Below are positions 19,341 to 35,776 of a stretch of 64,000 bases of DNA, one piece after another. Positions within the stretch are counted from its first letter, which is position 1; each line of letters begins with the position of its first letter. The DNA lies in assembly GCF_000284035.1 (NCBI RefSeq), contig NC_016887.1, forward strand, positions 1,240,001-1,304,000. Reading direction: 5' to 3'. This stretch comes from Nocardia cyriacigeorgica GUH-2. GTDB taxonomy: Bacteria > Actinomycetota > Actinomycetes > Mycobacteriales > Mycobacteriaceae. A model generated the notes under the pieces. The model searched no databases. It saw nothing but the letters and a program-made list of their open reading frames with translations, and was not told where the DNA came from. Both the position numbers and the translations under genes were made by a program.

Positions 19341-19796
19341 GTGAGTTCGACACCGTACACAGACCCCGGCCCCGACGCTCCGCTACGCGCCGCGCTGCGC
19401 TACGGCCTGGTCGGGCTGGTCGTGCTGACCGTGCTCGCAGTGGCGATCGCGGGTGCGGTCTCGGGCGTCGCCGGCGTCTGGGGCGCGCTGCTGGGCGCAG
19501 CGATCGGCGGCGGGTTCATCCTGACCACCGCCGCGGTGGTGCTCTTCGGCGCGAAACTGCCCCCGACCACGGCCGGACTGGTGATGCTGGTCAGCTGGGC
19601 GGGCAAGCTGCTGGTGGCCATGGTGGTGATCGCGATCTTGAATCAATTCGATTTCTACGACCGCGTCGCGCTGTTCCTCACCGTCATCGGAGCGCTGGTC
19701 ATCGTGCTCGGCGCGGAGACGTACGGCGTTCTGCGACAGAAGGTTCCGTACGTGACGGTGCCCGATCGCGACGCTGGTCCAGGTACCGATCGGTAA
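19341..19796 (+). CDS. AtpI-like membrane protein at the head of the ATP synthase operon
   Basis: 151 residues with four predicted membrane helices (about 22-44, 47-72, 80-103, 108-129), a Tyr/Asp/Pro-rich N-terminus and a polar C-terminus. The position, size and topology match the poorly conserved AtpI/Rv1303-type protein that precedes atpB in actinobacteria. AtpI proteins are thought to help c-ring assembly or ion supply; that role is inferred from position. An in-frame GTG at 19332 would add three residues. Confidence 0.8.
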   Translation: MSSTPYTDPGPDAPLRAALRYGLVGLVVLTVLAVAIAGAVSGVAGVWGALLGAAIGGGFILTTAAVVLFGAKLPPTTAGLVMLVSWAGKLLVAMVVIAILNQFDFYDRVALFLTVIGALVIVLGAETYGVLRQKVPYVTVPDRDAGPGTDR

Positions 19797-20091
19797 CAAA
19801 TCGCACCCAGCTACACGCTGTCGTAGATAACTTGGTAAAGTCTTGGTAAGCAAGCGACCAGCGGGGGGATCACCACGATCCCGCCAGGTGACGCTATGCT
19901 ACTGCCGTGCCGGGCTCCGTTCCGGTTCTGCATGTCGACGATGTCGCCGACACACGTACAGACGCCCGAGCGGGAATGCCGCGCAGCTGCTGACGAACTT
20001 CGAGCCGACCTGAGTCGACCCACATTGATCGTCAATGTCCGATCGAACCGCGGGAACGACCGAACCCGCGGCCCGAACACGGGAGAGAACG
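19797..20091 (+). promoter_or_regulatory. atp operon leader with candidate -10 elements
   Basis: 295 nt between the atpI-like gene and atpB. Two TANNNT hexamers could be -10 boxes: TAAAGT at 19836-19841 inside a directly repeated CTTGGTAA, and TATGCT at 19895-19900. Neither has a good -35. GGGAGAG at 20081-20087 is the only strong ribosome-binding sequence and fixes the atpB start near 20092. Confidence 0.35.
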
Positions 20092-20883
20092 CTGAGCGTC
20101 ACCACTTTGGCCGCGGAATTTCACGCGCCATCGCTAACCGACTTTTTCCCTCCGGCGGTGCTGTTCGAGGGAACGCCGTTCGAACTCGATCGCTTGATGC
20201 TCATTCGCATCCTGATGTCGGCGGTCCTGATCGGCCTCATGGCACTGGCCTTCCGTTCGCCCCGCATCGTTCCGCGCGGCTTGCAGAATGTCGCCGAGAT
20301 CGGTCTGGTCTTCGTCAAAGAGCAGATCTGCGAAGAGGTCCTCGGTAAGGAAACCGGCCGCAAGTATTTCCCGCTGATCGCGACGATCTTCTTCACGGTT
20401 CTTTTCCTGAATTTCTCCAGCATCGTCCCGTTCTTGAATATCTCCTCGAACGCGCGGATCGGTATGCCGCTGGTGCTGGCCGTCATCGCCTACATCGCGT
20501 TCAACTACGTCGGCATCAAGAAGTACGGCTTCTTCAAGTACATGCGCAGCAGCATCGTGGTGCCGAACGTGCCGCCCGCGCTGCATGTGCTGCTGATTCC
20601 GATCGAATTCGTCTCGACCTTCATCCTGCGTCCGTTCACGCTGACCGTCCGACTCATGGCCAACATGCTGGCCGGTCACATCATGCTGGTGCTGTTCTTC
20701 AGCTCCACCTGGTTCTTCCTGTTCGACGCCGCGAACTGGATGAAGGTGTTCTCGCCGTTCTCGCTGCTGGCGGGAATCGGGTTCACGATGTTCGAGATGT
20801 TGGTCATCTTCCTGCAGGCCTATGTGTTTGCACTGCTGACCGCCGTGTACATCGGCCTGGCCGAGCACGCAGATTCCCACTGA
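20092..20883 (+). CDS. atpB: ATP synthase F0 subunit a
   Basis: Proton-channel subunit beside the c-ring. About 263 residues, with an N-terminal helix and six membrane segments. The essential arginine lies in FTLTVRLMANMLAGH (R187 counted from the proposed start). Start: GGGAGAG at 20081-20087 is followed after 4 nt by CTG AGC GTC ACC, giving (M)SVTTLAAEF; no ATG, GTG or TTG lies at usable spacing. ATG at 20035 is in frame but has no ribosome-binding site and adds 19 residues of low-complexity sequence. A CTG start is therefore proposed. First of eight genes in standard order. Confidence 0.95.
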   Translation: MSVTTLAAEFHAPSLTDFFPPAVLFEGTPFELDRLMLIRILMSAVLIGLMALAFRSPRIVPRGLQNVAEIGLVFVKEQICEEVLGKETGRKYFPLIATIFFTVLFLNFSSIVPFLNISSNARIGMPLVLAVIAYIAFNYVGIKKYGFFKYMRSSIVVPNVPPALHVLLIPIEFVSTFILRPFTLTVRLMANMLAGHIMLVLFFSSTWFFLFDAANWMKVFSPFSLLAGIGFTMFEMLVIFLQAYVFALLTAVYIGLAEHADSH

Positions 20884-20934
20884 CCGCACTACAAATCACT
20901 GGAGACCTGCTACACCACGCCGACCGGCGGGTGA

Positions 20935-21204
<270 letters not shown>

Positions 21205-21209
21205 TTCCG

Positions 21210-21770
21210 ATGAACGCGATTTCTTTGCTCGCAGAGGAGAGTTCGGAGGACATCAATCCTCTGATCCCCGAAACGTACGACATCGTCTGGTCGATCGTCT
21301 GTGTCGCGGTTATCGCGGTGCTGTTCTACAAGTTCGTCGTCCCGCGCCTGACCAAGGTGCTCGACGAGCGCAGCGAGAAGATCGAAGGCGGTATCGCCAA
21401 GGCCGAGGCCGCGCAGGAAGAGGCACAGCAGACGCTGGCGCAGTACCAGCAGCAGCTGGCCGACGCCCGCCTCGAGGCCGCGCGCATCCGTGAGGACGCG
21501 CGCACCCAGGGCCAGCAGATCCTGGCGCAGATGCGCACGGAGGCCCAGGCCGAAAGCGACCGGATCGTGGCCGCGGGCCACGCCCAGCTGGAAGCCCAGC
21601 GCCAGCAGATCCTCACCGAACTGCGCTCCGAGGTCGGCCGCACCGCGGTGGACTTGGCCGAGAAGGTCATCGGACAGTCGGTTTCGGACGAGGCCAAGCA
21701 GGCGGCGTCGATCGAGAAGTTCCTCAGCGAACTCGACGACACCGACGCCGGCATCGGGGTCGGAAGGTAA
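21210..21770 (+). CDS. atpF: ATP synthase F0 subunit b
   Basis: Peripheral stalk subunit. 186 residues: N-terminal membrane helix (about 27-46, [20 protein letters not shown]), then a long charged coiled coil rich in Ala, Glu, Gln and Arg to the C-terminus, which contacts the delta subunit. Starts 5 nt after the atpE stop. Delta is a separate gene here, unlike the b-delta fusion of mycobacteria. Confidence 0.96.
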   Translation: MNAISLLAEESSEDINPLIPETYDIVWSIVCVAVIAVLFYKFVVPRLTKVLDERSEKIEGGIAKAEAAQEEAQQTLAQYQQQLADARLEAARIREDARTQGQQILAQMRTEAQAESDRIVAAGHAQLEAQRQQILTELRSEVGRTAVDLAEKVIGQSVSDEAKQAASIEKFLSELDDTDAGIGVGR

Positions 21771-21789
21771 CGACGCGAAAGTGAGAAGC

Positions 21790-22599
21790 ATGTACGCAGC
21801 GAGCCGCGAGGCCAGCTCCCGTTCGCGGGAGGCGCTTCGGGCCGCTCTGACCGGAAGCGACAGTGTTGCCGCGACGACGGGCTCGGAACTGTTCGCCGTT
21901 GTCGCCGTGCTGGACAGCCAGCGTTCGCTGCGTGTTGCGCTCGCGGACGTGTCGGTGCCCGGTTCGGCGCGTGCCGAACTGAGCGAGCGGGTCTTCGGCG
22001 GCAAGGTCAGCCCCGCCACCTTGGCGGTGCTGACCACCGCGGTGGCCCAGGACTGGTCCCGCACCGCCGACCTGGTCGACACCCTCGAGTTGCTCGGCCA
22101 GGAGGCACTGCTGGAGTCGGCCGCCGACAGCGGCCGGCTCGACGCGGTCGAGGACGAGCTGTTCCGGCTCGGCCGGATCATCGCCGACAACCCCGACCTG
22201 GAGCAGGCTCTGTCGGATCGCGCGAAGCCGGCCTCGGCGCGGCGTGACCTGATCACCCGCCTGCTGACCGGCAAGGCCGAGCCCATCACCGTCACGCTCG
22301 CCGAGCAGACGGTGATCCGGCAGCAGACCGGCCTCGGCGCGGCCTTCGACGAGTTGTCCGACCTGGCAGCGTCGCGACGCGACCAGATCGTCGCGCACGT
22401 GCGGGCCGCGATCGCCCTGACGCCGCAGCAGAAGGAGCGGCTGGCCGCTTCGTTGCAGCGCATCTACGGCAAGCCGGTCACGGTGCACGTGCAGGTCGAC
22501 GCGAGTCTGCTGAGCGGGCTCGTCGTGCGCGTCGGTGACGACGTGATCGACGGCAGCGCCGTGGGCCGACTGGAGCGGCTGCGCCGCGAACTGGCGTAA
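21790..22599 (+). CDS. atpH: ATP synthase F1 subunit delta
   Basis: Caps F1 and binds the b stalk (OSCP fold). 269 residues, the long actinobacterial form compared with about 177 in E. coli. Starts [16 protein letters not shown]. The C-terminal part carries the family segment [20 protein letters not shown] and [12 protein letters not shown]. The ATG at 21790 was preferred; GTG at 21781 is in frame and neither has a strong ribosome-binding site. 19 nt after atpF. Confidence 0.95.
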   Translation: MYAASREASSRSREALRAALTGSDSVAATTGSELFAVVAVLDSQRSLRVALADVSVPGSARAELSERVFGGKVSPATLAVLTTAVAQDWSRTADLVDTLELLGQEALLESAADSGRLDAVEDELFRLGRIIADNPDLEQALSDRAKPASARRDLITRLLTGKAEPITVTLAEQTVIRQQTGLGAAFDELSDLAASRRDQIVAHVRAAIALTPQQKERLAASLQRIYGKPVTVHVQVDASLLSGLVVRVGDDVIDGSAVGRLERLRRELA

Positions 22600-22649
22600 C
22601 CCGCCACACCCCCCGACATTCGAGACCAGACAGCGAGAGCAGGAAGAAC

Positions 22650-24290
22650 ATGGCGGAGCTGACGATCTCCTCCGACGAGATCCGTAGCGCGATCGAGAGC
22701 TACACCCAGAGCTACACCCCCGAGACCTCCATCGAAGAAGTCGGTGTGGTCACCGATACCAGTGACGGCATCGCGCACGTCTCCGGCCTGCCCTCGGCAA
22801 TGGCCAACGAGCTGCTCGAGTTCCCGGGCGGCGTGCTCGGTGTGGCGCTGAACCTCGAGGACCGCGAGATCGGTGCGGTCATCCTCGGCGAGTTCGCCGA
22901 TATCGAAGAGGGCCAGCAGGTCCGCCGCACCGGCGACGTGCTCTCGGTCCCGGTCGGCGACAAGTTCCTCGGCCGCGTGGTCAACCCGCTCGGTCAGCCG
23001 ATCGACGGCCTCGGTGAGATCGAGGCCGACGAGCGCCGTGTGCTCGAGCTGCAGGCCGCGACCGTGCTGGAGCGCCAGCCGGTCGAGGAGCCGATGGCCA
23101 CCGGCATCACCGCCATCGACGCCCTGACCGCGATCGGCCGTGGCCAGCGTCAGCTGGTCATCGGTGACCGCAAGACCGGCAAGACCGCGGTCTGCATCGA
23201 CGCGATCCTGAACCAGAAGGCGAACTGGGAGTCCGGCGACCCCAAGAAGCAGATGCGCTGCATCTACGTCGCCATCGGCCAGAAGGGTTCCACCATCGCG
23301 GGCGTGAAGGCCGCGCTGGAGGAGCACGGCGCGATGGAGTACACCACCATCGTCGCGGCCCCGGCCTCCGACTCCGCCGGCTTCAAGTGGCTGGCCCCCT
23401 ACACCGGCTCGGCCATCGGCCAGCACTGGATGTACCAGGGCAAGCACGTGCTGATCGTGTTCGACGACCTGACCAAGCAGGCCGAGGCCTACCGCGCCAT
23501 CTCGCTGCTGCTGCGTCGCCCGCCGGGCCGCGAGGCCTACCCCGGTGACGTCTTCTACCTGCACTCGCGTCTGCTGGAGCGTTGCGCGAAGCTGTCCGAC
23601 GAGATGGGTGCGGGTTCGATGACCGGTCTGCCGATCATCGAGACCAAGGCCAACGACGTCTCGGCGTTCATCCCGACCAACGTCATCTCCATCACCGACG
23701 GCCAGGTCTTCCTCGAGTCCGACCTGTTCAACAAGGGTGTCCGCCCGGCGATCAACGTCGGTACCTCGGTCTCCCGTGTCGGTGGCGCCGCCCAGACCAA
23801 GGCCATGAAGAAGGTCGCCGGTTCGCTGCGTCTGGAAATGGCGCAGTACCGCGAGCTGGAGGCGTTCTCCGCCTTCGCCTCCGACCTGGACGCGGCCTCG
23901 CTGGCTCAGCTCGAGCGCGGTGCCCGCTGGGTCGAGCTGCTCAAGCAGGACCAGTACTCCCCGGTCGCGGTCGAGGATCAGATCGTCTCGATCTACCTGG
24001 TCGACGCCGGCTACTACGACTCGGTTCCGGTCGCCGACATCCGCCGCTTCAACAGCGAGCTGCTCGAGGACCTGCACCGCAGCGTCCCCGAGGCCTTCGA
24101 CGCGCTGCAGGGTGGCGCCAAGCCGCTCGACGGCGACGCGGCCGAGCAGATCAAGGCGGCCACCGACAAGTTCAAGCAGGGCTTCCTCGCTTCCGACGGC
24201 AGCCGTGTGGTGAACGAGGCCGCCGCCGGCGAGCTGGACCACGAAGAGGTCGAGTCGCTGTCGGTCACCCGCAAGCACGTCGAGAAGTAA
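22650..24290 (+). CDS. atpA: ATP synthase F1 subunit alpha
   Basis: Non-catalytic nucleotide-binding subunit of the alpha3-beta3 hexamer. 546 residues. Walker A is GDRKTGKT at about 172-179; the family signature [14 protein letters not shown] is present. The C-terminal extension after about residue 510 ([21 protein letters not shown]) resembles that of mycobacterial alpha, which is reported to restrain ATP hydrolysis; the same role here is inferred. AGGAAG precedes the ATG. Confidence 0.98.
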   Translation: MAELTISSDEIRSAIESYTQSYTPETSIEEVGVVTDTSDGIAHVSGLPSAMANELLEFPGGVLGVALNLEDREIGAVILGEFADIEEGQQVRRTGDVLSVPVGDKFLGRVVNPLGQPIDGLGEIEADERRVLELQAATVLERQPVEEPMATGITAIDALTAIGRGQRQLVIGDRKTGKTAVCIDAILNQKANWESGDPKKQMRCIYVAIGQKGSTIAGVKAALEEHGAMEYTTIVAAPASDSAGFKWLAPYTGSAIGQHWMYQGKHVLIVFDDLTKQAEAYRAISLLLRRPPGREAYPGDVFYLHSRLLERCAKLSDEMGAGSMTGLPIIETKANDVSAFIPTNVISITDGQVFLESDLFNKGVRPAINVGTSVSRVGGAAQTKAMKKVAGSLRLEMAQYRELEAFSAFASDLDAASLAQLERGARWVELLKQDQYSPVAVEDQIVSIYLVDAGYYDSVPVADIRRFNSELLEDLHRSVPEAFDALQGGAKPLDGDAAEQIKAATDKFKQGFLASDGSRVVNEAAAGELDHEEVESLSVTRKHVEK

Positions 24291-24348
24291 GTCGGGCGAC
24301 GACCAATGCGTTATTCGATTCTTCTGGCGAATGAAGGGAGTGTGACCG

Positions 24349-26794
<2,446 letters not shown>

Positions 26795-26800
26795 TCACCG

Positions 26801-27178
26801 ATGGCCGATATGTCAGTTGATCTCGTCGCCGTCGAACGGCTGCTCTGGTCCGGCCGGGCGTCGTTCGTCAGCGCGCAGACCACCGAAGGCCAGATCGGCA
26901 TCATGGCAGGCCATGAGCCGCTGCTCGGCCAGCTGGTCGAGGGCGGCACGGTGACCATCGTCGATACCGACGGTCAGCGCATCGTCGCGGCGGTGCACGG
27001 CGGGTTCTTCTCGGTCACCGCCGACTCGGTCCGGGTGCTGGCCGAGTCCGCCGAGTTCGCCGGCGAGGTCGATATCGAAGCGGCCCGCCGGGTGCTCGCC
27101 GAAGCGACGGCTTCCGACGAAGACAAGCGGGTGGCGCAGGGCCGGGTGCGCGCGGTCGAGCAGAACGCGCACGCCTGA
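26801..27178 (+). CDS. atpC: ATP synthase F1 subunit epsilon
   Basis: Rotor-foot subunit that can inhibit ATP hydrolysis. 125 residues, with the N-terminal beta sandwich ([23 protein letters not shown] reduced to about 80 residues) and a short C-terminal helical part ([23 protein letters not shown]). Six nucleotides after atpD. Last gene of the operon, followed by a hairpin terminator. Confidence 0.96.
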   Translation: MADMSVDLVAVERLLWSGRASFVSAQTTEGQIGIMAGHEPLLGQLVEGGTVTIVDTDGQRIVAAVHGGFFSVTADSVRVLAESAEFAGEVDIEAARRVLAEATASDEDKRVAQGRVRAVEQNAHA

Positions 27179-27225
27179 CGCCCGGACGCGGTGAGCGTCC
27201 AAGCGGCACAACACAATCGAATACA

Positions 27226-27266
27226 ACACTGCCGGTGGCGATCTCGCCGCCGGCAGTGTCGTTTCG
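27226..27266 (+). terminator. Terminator of the atp operon
   Basis: ACACTGCCGG (27226-27235) pairs with CCGGCAGTGT (27250-27259), and GGCGA/TCGCC extend the stem inside. TCGTTTCGG follows. 47 nt after the atpC stop. Confidence 0.7.
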
Positions 27267-27414
27267 GTGGCCGCAGCGGCCGATCGGGTGACGGGGGCGA
27301 TATGTTCGCCGACAAGCCCGCCCCGTTTGTAAACTCGAGTCCGTGATTGAATGACCGGGTTCGGTCGACCGGGGTGGGGGTTCGATCGTTCCGTGAACGA
27401 AGGGATGGACGGCA

Positions 27415-27849
27415 TTGCAGACCGGGATGGTTCTTCTGATCATTCTGGTATGCCTGCTGGTCGCCCTCGCCCTGGCCTCCACCTATCGCCTGGTGATGTT
27501 GCGCCGCGGCGGCACGGCCGCGATCCTGCGGGTACTCCCGGCCCGCGGCGGTGAGCGCTGGCGGCACGGCCTGATCCGCTACGACGGCGACCGGCTGGTG
27601 TTCTTCAAGCTGTCGAGCCTCAAGCTCGGTCCGGATTCGGTGATCCACCGGCGCGGTATCGAGGTCGGCGAGCGGCGCGGCCCGCGCGGCGACGAGTACG
27701 ACATCATGACCGATGAGATCGCGGTAATCGCGGTCTCGGATAAACAAGGCAGCTACGAGTTGGCGCTGGACCGCGGCTCGCTGGCTGCCTTTTTGTCATG
27801 GGTGGAGTCGCGGCCTTCCGATCGCGCGCGCCGGCTGCGCGGGCATTGA
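27415..27849 (+). CDS. DUF2550 membrane protein
   Basis: 144 residues. N-terminal membrane helix (about 4-24, GMVLLIILVCLLVALALAST), then a basic cytosolic domain with GLIRYDGDRLVFFKLSSLKL and EYDIMTDEIAVIAV. TTG at 27415 has GAAGGGA 9-10 nt upstream; ATG at 27424 lacks one. The family is restricted to actinobacteria and sits behind atpC in mycobacteria (Rv1312). Function unknown. Confidence 0.88.
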   Translation: MQTGMVLLIILVCLLVALALASTYRLVMLRRGGTAAILRVLPARGGERWRHGLIRYDGDRLVFFKLSSLKLGPDSVIHRRGIEVGERRGPRGDEYDIMTDEIAVIAVSDKQGSYELALDRGSLAAFLSWVESRPSDRARRLRGH

Positions 27850-27880
27850 CAGCGCTCGCCGGGTGCGGCGGGCCAGCGTT

Positions 27881-27886
27881 TAAGGT
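27881..27886 (+). promoter_or_regulatory. Candidate -10 of leaderless adenosyltransferase mRNA
   Basis: TAAGGT 6 nt before GTG 27893; no ribosome-binding sequence lies between. Confidence 0.45.
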
Positions 27887-27892
27887 GGTCGT

Positions 27893-28483
27893 GTGAGTGT
27901 GCACCTGACCCGGATCTACACCCGGACCGGGGATGACGGGACCACCGGGCTGAGCGATTTCTCCCGCGTGGCCAAGACCGATCCGCGGTTGATCGCCTAC
28001 GCCGACTGCGATGAGGCCAACGCCGCGATCGGCGTCGCCCTCGCGGTGGGGGAGCCGCCGACGCGGATCCGGGAGGTGCTGCGTCAGGTGCAGAACGATC
28101 TGTTCGACGCGGGCGCGGATCTGTCCACGCCGATCGTCGAGGCGCCGAAATATCCGCCGCTGCGCATCACCCAGCCCTATATCGACCGGCTGGAATCCTG
28201 GTGCGACGAGTTCAACGAGGGCCTGGCCCCGCTCAACTCCTTCATCCTGCCCGGCGGCACCCCGCTGGCCGCGCAGTTGCATGTGGCCCGCACCGTGGTC
28301 CGCCGCGCCGAGCGCTCGGCCTGGGCGGCGGTCGAGGCCCACCCCGACGACACCGGTACGCTGCCCGCTCGGTACCTGAATCGGCTGTCGGACCTGTTGT
28401 TCATCCTCGGCCGGGTGGCCAATCCCGGTGGCGATGTGCTGTGGCAGCCCGGTGGGGGCGCCGAGTCCGCGGAAAGCGACTAG
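27893..28483 (+). CDS. Cob(I)alamin adenosyltransferase, PduO type
   Basis: Transfers the adenosyl group of ATP to cob(I)alamin to give coenzyme B12. 196 residues. The ATP-binding N-terminus is YTRTGDDGTTGLSDFSR. Other conserved parts are DECDEAN-like DCDEANAAIG, FILPGGTPLAAQLHVARTVVRRAER and LNRLSDLLFILGRVAN. Adenosylcobalamin serves methylmalonyl-CoA mutase; the matching epimerase gene is also in this window (41339). Position before murA matches Rv1314c, though the strand arrangement differs. Confidence 0.93.
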   Translation: MSVHLTRIYTRTGDDGTTGLSDFSRVAKTDPRLIAYADCDEANAAIGVALAVGEPPTRIREVLRQVQNDLFDAGADLSTPIVEAPKYPPLRITQPYIDRLESWCDEFNEGLAPLNSFILPGGTPLAAQLHVARTVVRRAERSAWAAVEAHPDDTGTLPARYLNRLSDLLFILGRVANPGGDVLWQPGGGAESAESD

Positions 28484-28567
28484 TTCACTGCTCGGTGGCC
28501 GATCGCCGGGAGCCGGTAGAGCATTATCCTTGCACTCAGTGGTGCGCCGAAGACGCGGAGAGGCGGC

Positions 28568-29827
28568 ATGGAACGTTTTCTGGTAACTGGCGGCAATCGG
28601 CTCGTCGGTGAGGTCGCGGTCGGGGGCGCCAAGAACAGCGTCCTCAAGTTGATGGCCGCGGCCCTGCTGGCCGAGGGCACCACAACCATCACCAACTGCC
28701 CCGACATCCTCGACGTCCCGTTGATGGCGGACGTGCTGCGTGGCCTGGGCTGCGATGTGACGATCGAGGGGTCGGTCGTCACCATCGACACCCCCGCCGA
28801 ACCGAAGTATCACGCCGATTTCCCGGCCGTCACCCAGTTCCGTGCCTCGGTCTGTGTGCTCGGGCCGCTGATGGCGCGGTGCAAGCGCGCGGTCGTCGCG
28901 CTGCCCGGCGGCGATGCGATCGGCTCCCGGCCGCTGGATATGCATCAGGCCGGTCTGCGCCTGCTCGGCGCTACCAGCGAGATCGAGCACGGATGCGTGG
29001 TGGCCCGCGCCGACGAGCTCCAGGGCGCCCGGATCCGGCTCGACTTCCCGTCCGTCGGTGCCACCGAGAACATCCTCATGGCCGCGGTGCTGGCCGAGGG
29101 GGAGACCGTCATCGACAATGCCGCGCGCGAGCCGGACATCGTCGACCTGTGCAACATGCTGGTGCAGATGGGTGCCCGGATCAGCGGCGCGGGCACCTCG
29201 GTGCTCACCATCGAGGGCGTCGAGCGGCTCTCGCCCACCACCCACCGGGTGATCGGCGACCGCATCGTCGCGGCCACCTGGGGCATCGCCGCGGCGATGA
29301 CCATGGGCGATGTGCGCGTCACCGGGGTGAACCCGAAGCATCTGTCGCTGGTGCTGGACAAACTGCGGTCGGCCGGCGCCCGGATCTCCTTCGAACCCGA
29401 GGGTTTCCGTGTCGTGCAGCCGGAGCGTCCGCGTGCGGTGAACTTCTCCACCCTGCCGTTCCCCGGTTTCCCCACCGACCTGCAGCCCATGGCGATCGGC
29501 CTCGCGGCCATCTCCGACGGCACCTCGATGATCACCGAGAACATCTTCGAAGCGCGATTCCGCTTCGTGGAGGAGATGATCCGGCTGGGCGCCGACGCCC
29601 GCACCGACGGCCATCACGCGGTCGTCCGCGGAATCCCGCGGTTGTCCAGTGCGCCGGTGTGGTCCTCCGACATCCGCGCCGGCGCCGGACTGGTGCTGGC
29701 CGGTCTGGTCGCCGACGGTACGACCGAGGTGCACGACGTCTTCCATATCGACCGCGGTTATCCGAATTTCGTCGAGCAGCTCCAGGCGCTGGGCGGTCAA
29801 GTGGTGCGGGTCGGCGCAGCGGAATGA
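28568..29827 (+). CDS. murA: UDP-N-acetylglucosamine 1-carboxyvinyltransferase
   Basis: First committed step of peptidoglycan synthesis: adds enolpyruvate from PEP to UDP-GlcNAc. 419 residues. The conserved K22-N23 pair is in [12 protein letters not shown]. The active-site loop reads [14 protein letters not shown]116 stands where E. coli has Cys115, the residue alkylated by fosfomycin. The Asp form is known from mycobacteria and predicts intrinsic fosfomycin insensitivity of the target. Followed by the rRNA operon, as with mycobacterial rrnA. Confidence 0.98.
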   Translation: MERFLVTGGNRLVGEVAVGGAKNSVLKLMAAALLAEGTTTITNCPDILDVPLMADVLRGLGCDVTIEGSVVTIDTPAEPKYHADFPAVTQFRASVCVLGPLMARCKRAVVALPGGDAIGSRPLDMHQAGLRLLGATSEIEHGCVVARADELQGARIRLDFPSVGATENILMAAVLAEGETVIDNAAREPDIVDLCNMLVQMGARISGAGTSVLTIEGVERLSPTTHRVIGDRIVAATWGIAAAMTMGDVRVTGVNPKHLSLVLDKLRSAGARISFEPEGFRVVQPERPRAVNFSTLPFPGFPTDLQPMAIGLAAISDGTSMITENIFEARFRFVEEMIRLGADARTDGHHAVVRGIPRLSSAPVWSSDIRAGAGLVLAGLVADGTTEVHDVFHIDRGYPNFVEQLQALGGQVVRVGAAE

Positions 29828-29908
29828 CCGGCTCCAGATCGTCGGTCGGGCAACGGAAGCGGGAACGGTGCGCGAAACCGCGCTGAAAACCCTTTCTGAC
29901 CAGGCGAT

Positions 29909-29937
29909 TTGACATTGCAAATAGAGCAACGTAACTT
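29909..29937 (+). promoter_or_regulatory. rRNA operon promoter
   Basis: Consensus -35 TTGACA (29909-29914), a 17-nt spacer and -10 TAACTT (29932-29937). The best match to a sigma-A promoter in the window. It lies 82 nt behind murA and about 400 nt before 16S. Confidence 0.85.
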
Positions 29938-30152
29938 TATCCAAGTCAGAGCGACACGGACACCGACCCGGGGCCCAGGAGCTGAGCGGAAACGCTGAGC
30001 GTGCGGCCAGGGAAACGAGGTAGGACGAGGAGCGCCTGACGATCACACTGGCTGGACCGAGTACCCCGATTTGCTTCGGGTGAGTGGTCGAGCTAAGCTG
30101 TAAAAGTTGCCTCACGGAAGCTCCAGCAAGATTCTGGTGTGGATGTGTGTGC

Positions 30153-30180
30153 GTGTGTTCTTTGAGAACTCAATAGTGTG
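30153..30180 (+). promoter_or_regulatory. rRNA leader antitermination/processing element
   Basis: GTGTGTTCTTTGAGAACTCA, followed by ATAGTGTG, is the conserved leader element of mycobacterial and nocardial rRNA operons (boxA-like region, then AATAGTGTG). The same core TTTGAGAACT recurs in the 16S-23S spacer at 32150. The other leader sequence (29945-30344) is AT-richer than the surroundings and holds no supported gene. Confidence 0.6.
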
Positions 30181-30344
30181 TCGATGAATGTCAGTGCCAA
30201 TATTTTATTGGTTCCGGCCCCTCATACCCCCGTGTGTTGTGGGTCGGACATTTAGTCAGCAAACATTTTTGCTGGCGTTTTGTTTGCTAGGTTTTCGGAC
30301 TCTAGTGAGATATTTCTGATTCACCTTCGGGTGTTTCGAGAGTC

Positions 30345-35322
<4,978 letters not shown>

Positions 35323-35381
35323 AGAAGCTACGCGTCCACTGTGCAGTATCTGAAACAACACACGAACCGTGTGATCCAGGT

Positions 35382-35535
35382 GAAAGGGGCTGCGCCCCTT
35401 TCAAACCCCGAGGGATCGGGGTTGGGTTTCCCGGGGGCGATGCCCCCGAACCCCCCGGGAGGAGAGAGGTTTTCTCTCCGGATCGGGTGCTCGAGGGCCA
35501 GGCCCTCGAAAACCCTTGGTCCGTCACGGTGTGAC
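35382..35535 (+). repeat. Six consecutive hairpins in the 23S-5S spacer
   Basis: Between 23S and 5S lie, in order: GAAAGGGGC/GCCCCTTTC (35382-35402, 3-nt loop), AACCCCGA/TCGGGGTT (35404-35423, loop GGGA), CGGGGGC/GCCCCCG (35432-35448, loop GAT, flanked by GGGTT/AACCC), GGAGAGA/TCTCTCC (35461-35479), TCGAGGGC/GCCCTCGA (35491-35509) and GTCAC/GTGAC (35523-35535). All stems are perfect. Such a series is not needed for rRNA folding and may be an inserted repeat element or a processing region. Confidence 0.8.
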
Positions 35536-35546
35536 AGTTTCATAGA

Positions 35547-35665
35547 GTTACGGCGGCTATAGCGGTGGGGAAACGCCCGGTCCCATTCCGAACCCGGAAG
35601 CTAAGGCCACCTGCGCCGATGGTACTGCACTCGACAGGGTGTGGGAGAGTAGGACACCGCCGGAA
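35547..35665 (+). rRNA. rrf: 5S ribosomal RNA
   Basis: GTTACGGCGGCTATAGCG to GGACACCGCCGGAAC, about 119 nt, with the loop block CGGTCCCATTCCGAACCCGG and GAAGCTAAG. The two ends pair (ACGGCGG/CCGCCG). Separated from 23S by a 224-nt spacer, long for this position. Confidence 0.97.
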
Positions 35666-35675
35666 CATCCTTTCG

Positions 35676-35718
35676 CGAAAGCCCCCGACCACGGTCGGGG
35701 GCTTTCGTCGTTTTCGTG
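35676..35718 (+). terminator. rRNA operon terminator
   Basis: CGAAAGCCCCCGACC (35676-35690) and GGTCGGGGGCTTTCG (35693-35707) form a near-perfect stem, followed by TCGTTTTCG. Eleven nucleotides after 5S. Shares its GCCCCCGACC core with the tRNA-Arg terminator. Confidence 0.9.
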
Positions 35719-35776
35719 GTTTATCGATAGGGTTGCGGGGCCAGCGAATTCGAGCCGGCTCGAGCAAGGGGGATTC

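Noticed and set aside
27704..30115. 803-codon minus-strand open frame
   Set aside because: Antisense to adenosyltransferase and murA, Arg/Gly/His-rich shadow sequence with no family motif; a by-product of high GC.
35382..35535. Hairpin series as a CRISPR array or integron attC sites
   Set aside because: The stems differ in sequence, there are no constant repeats with spacers, and no cas or integrase gene is present.
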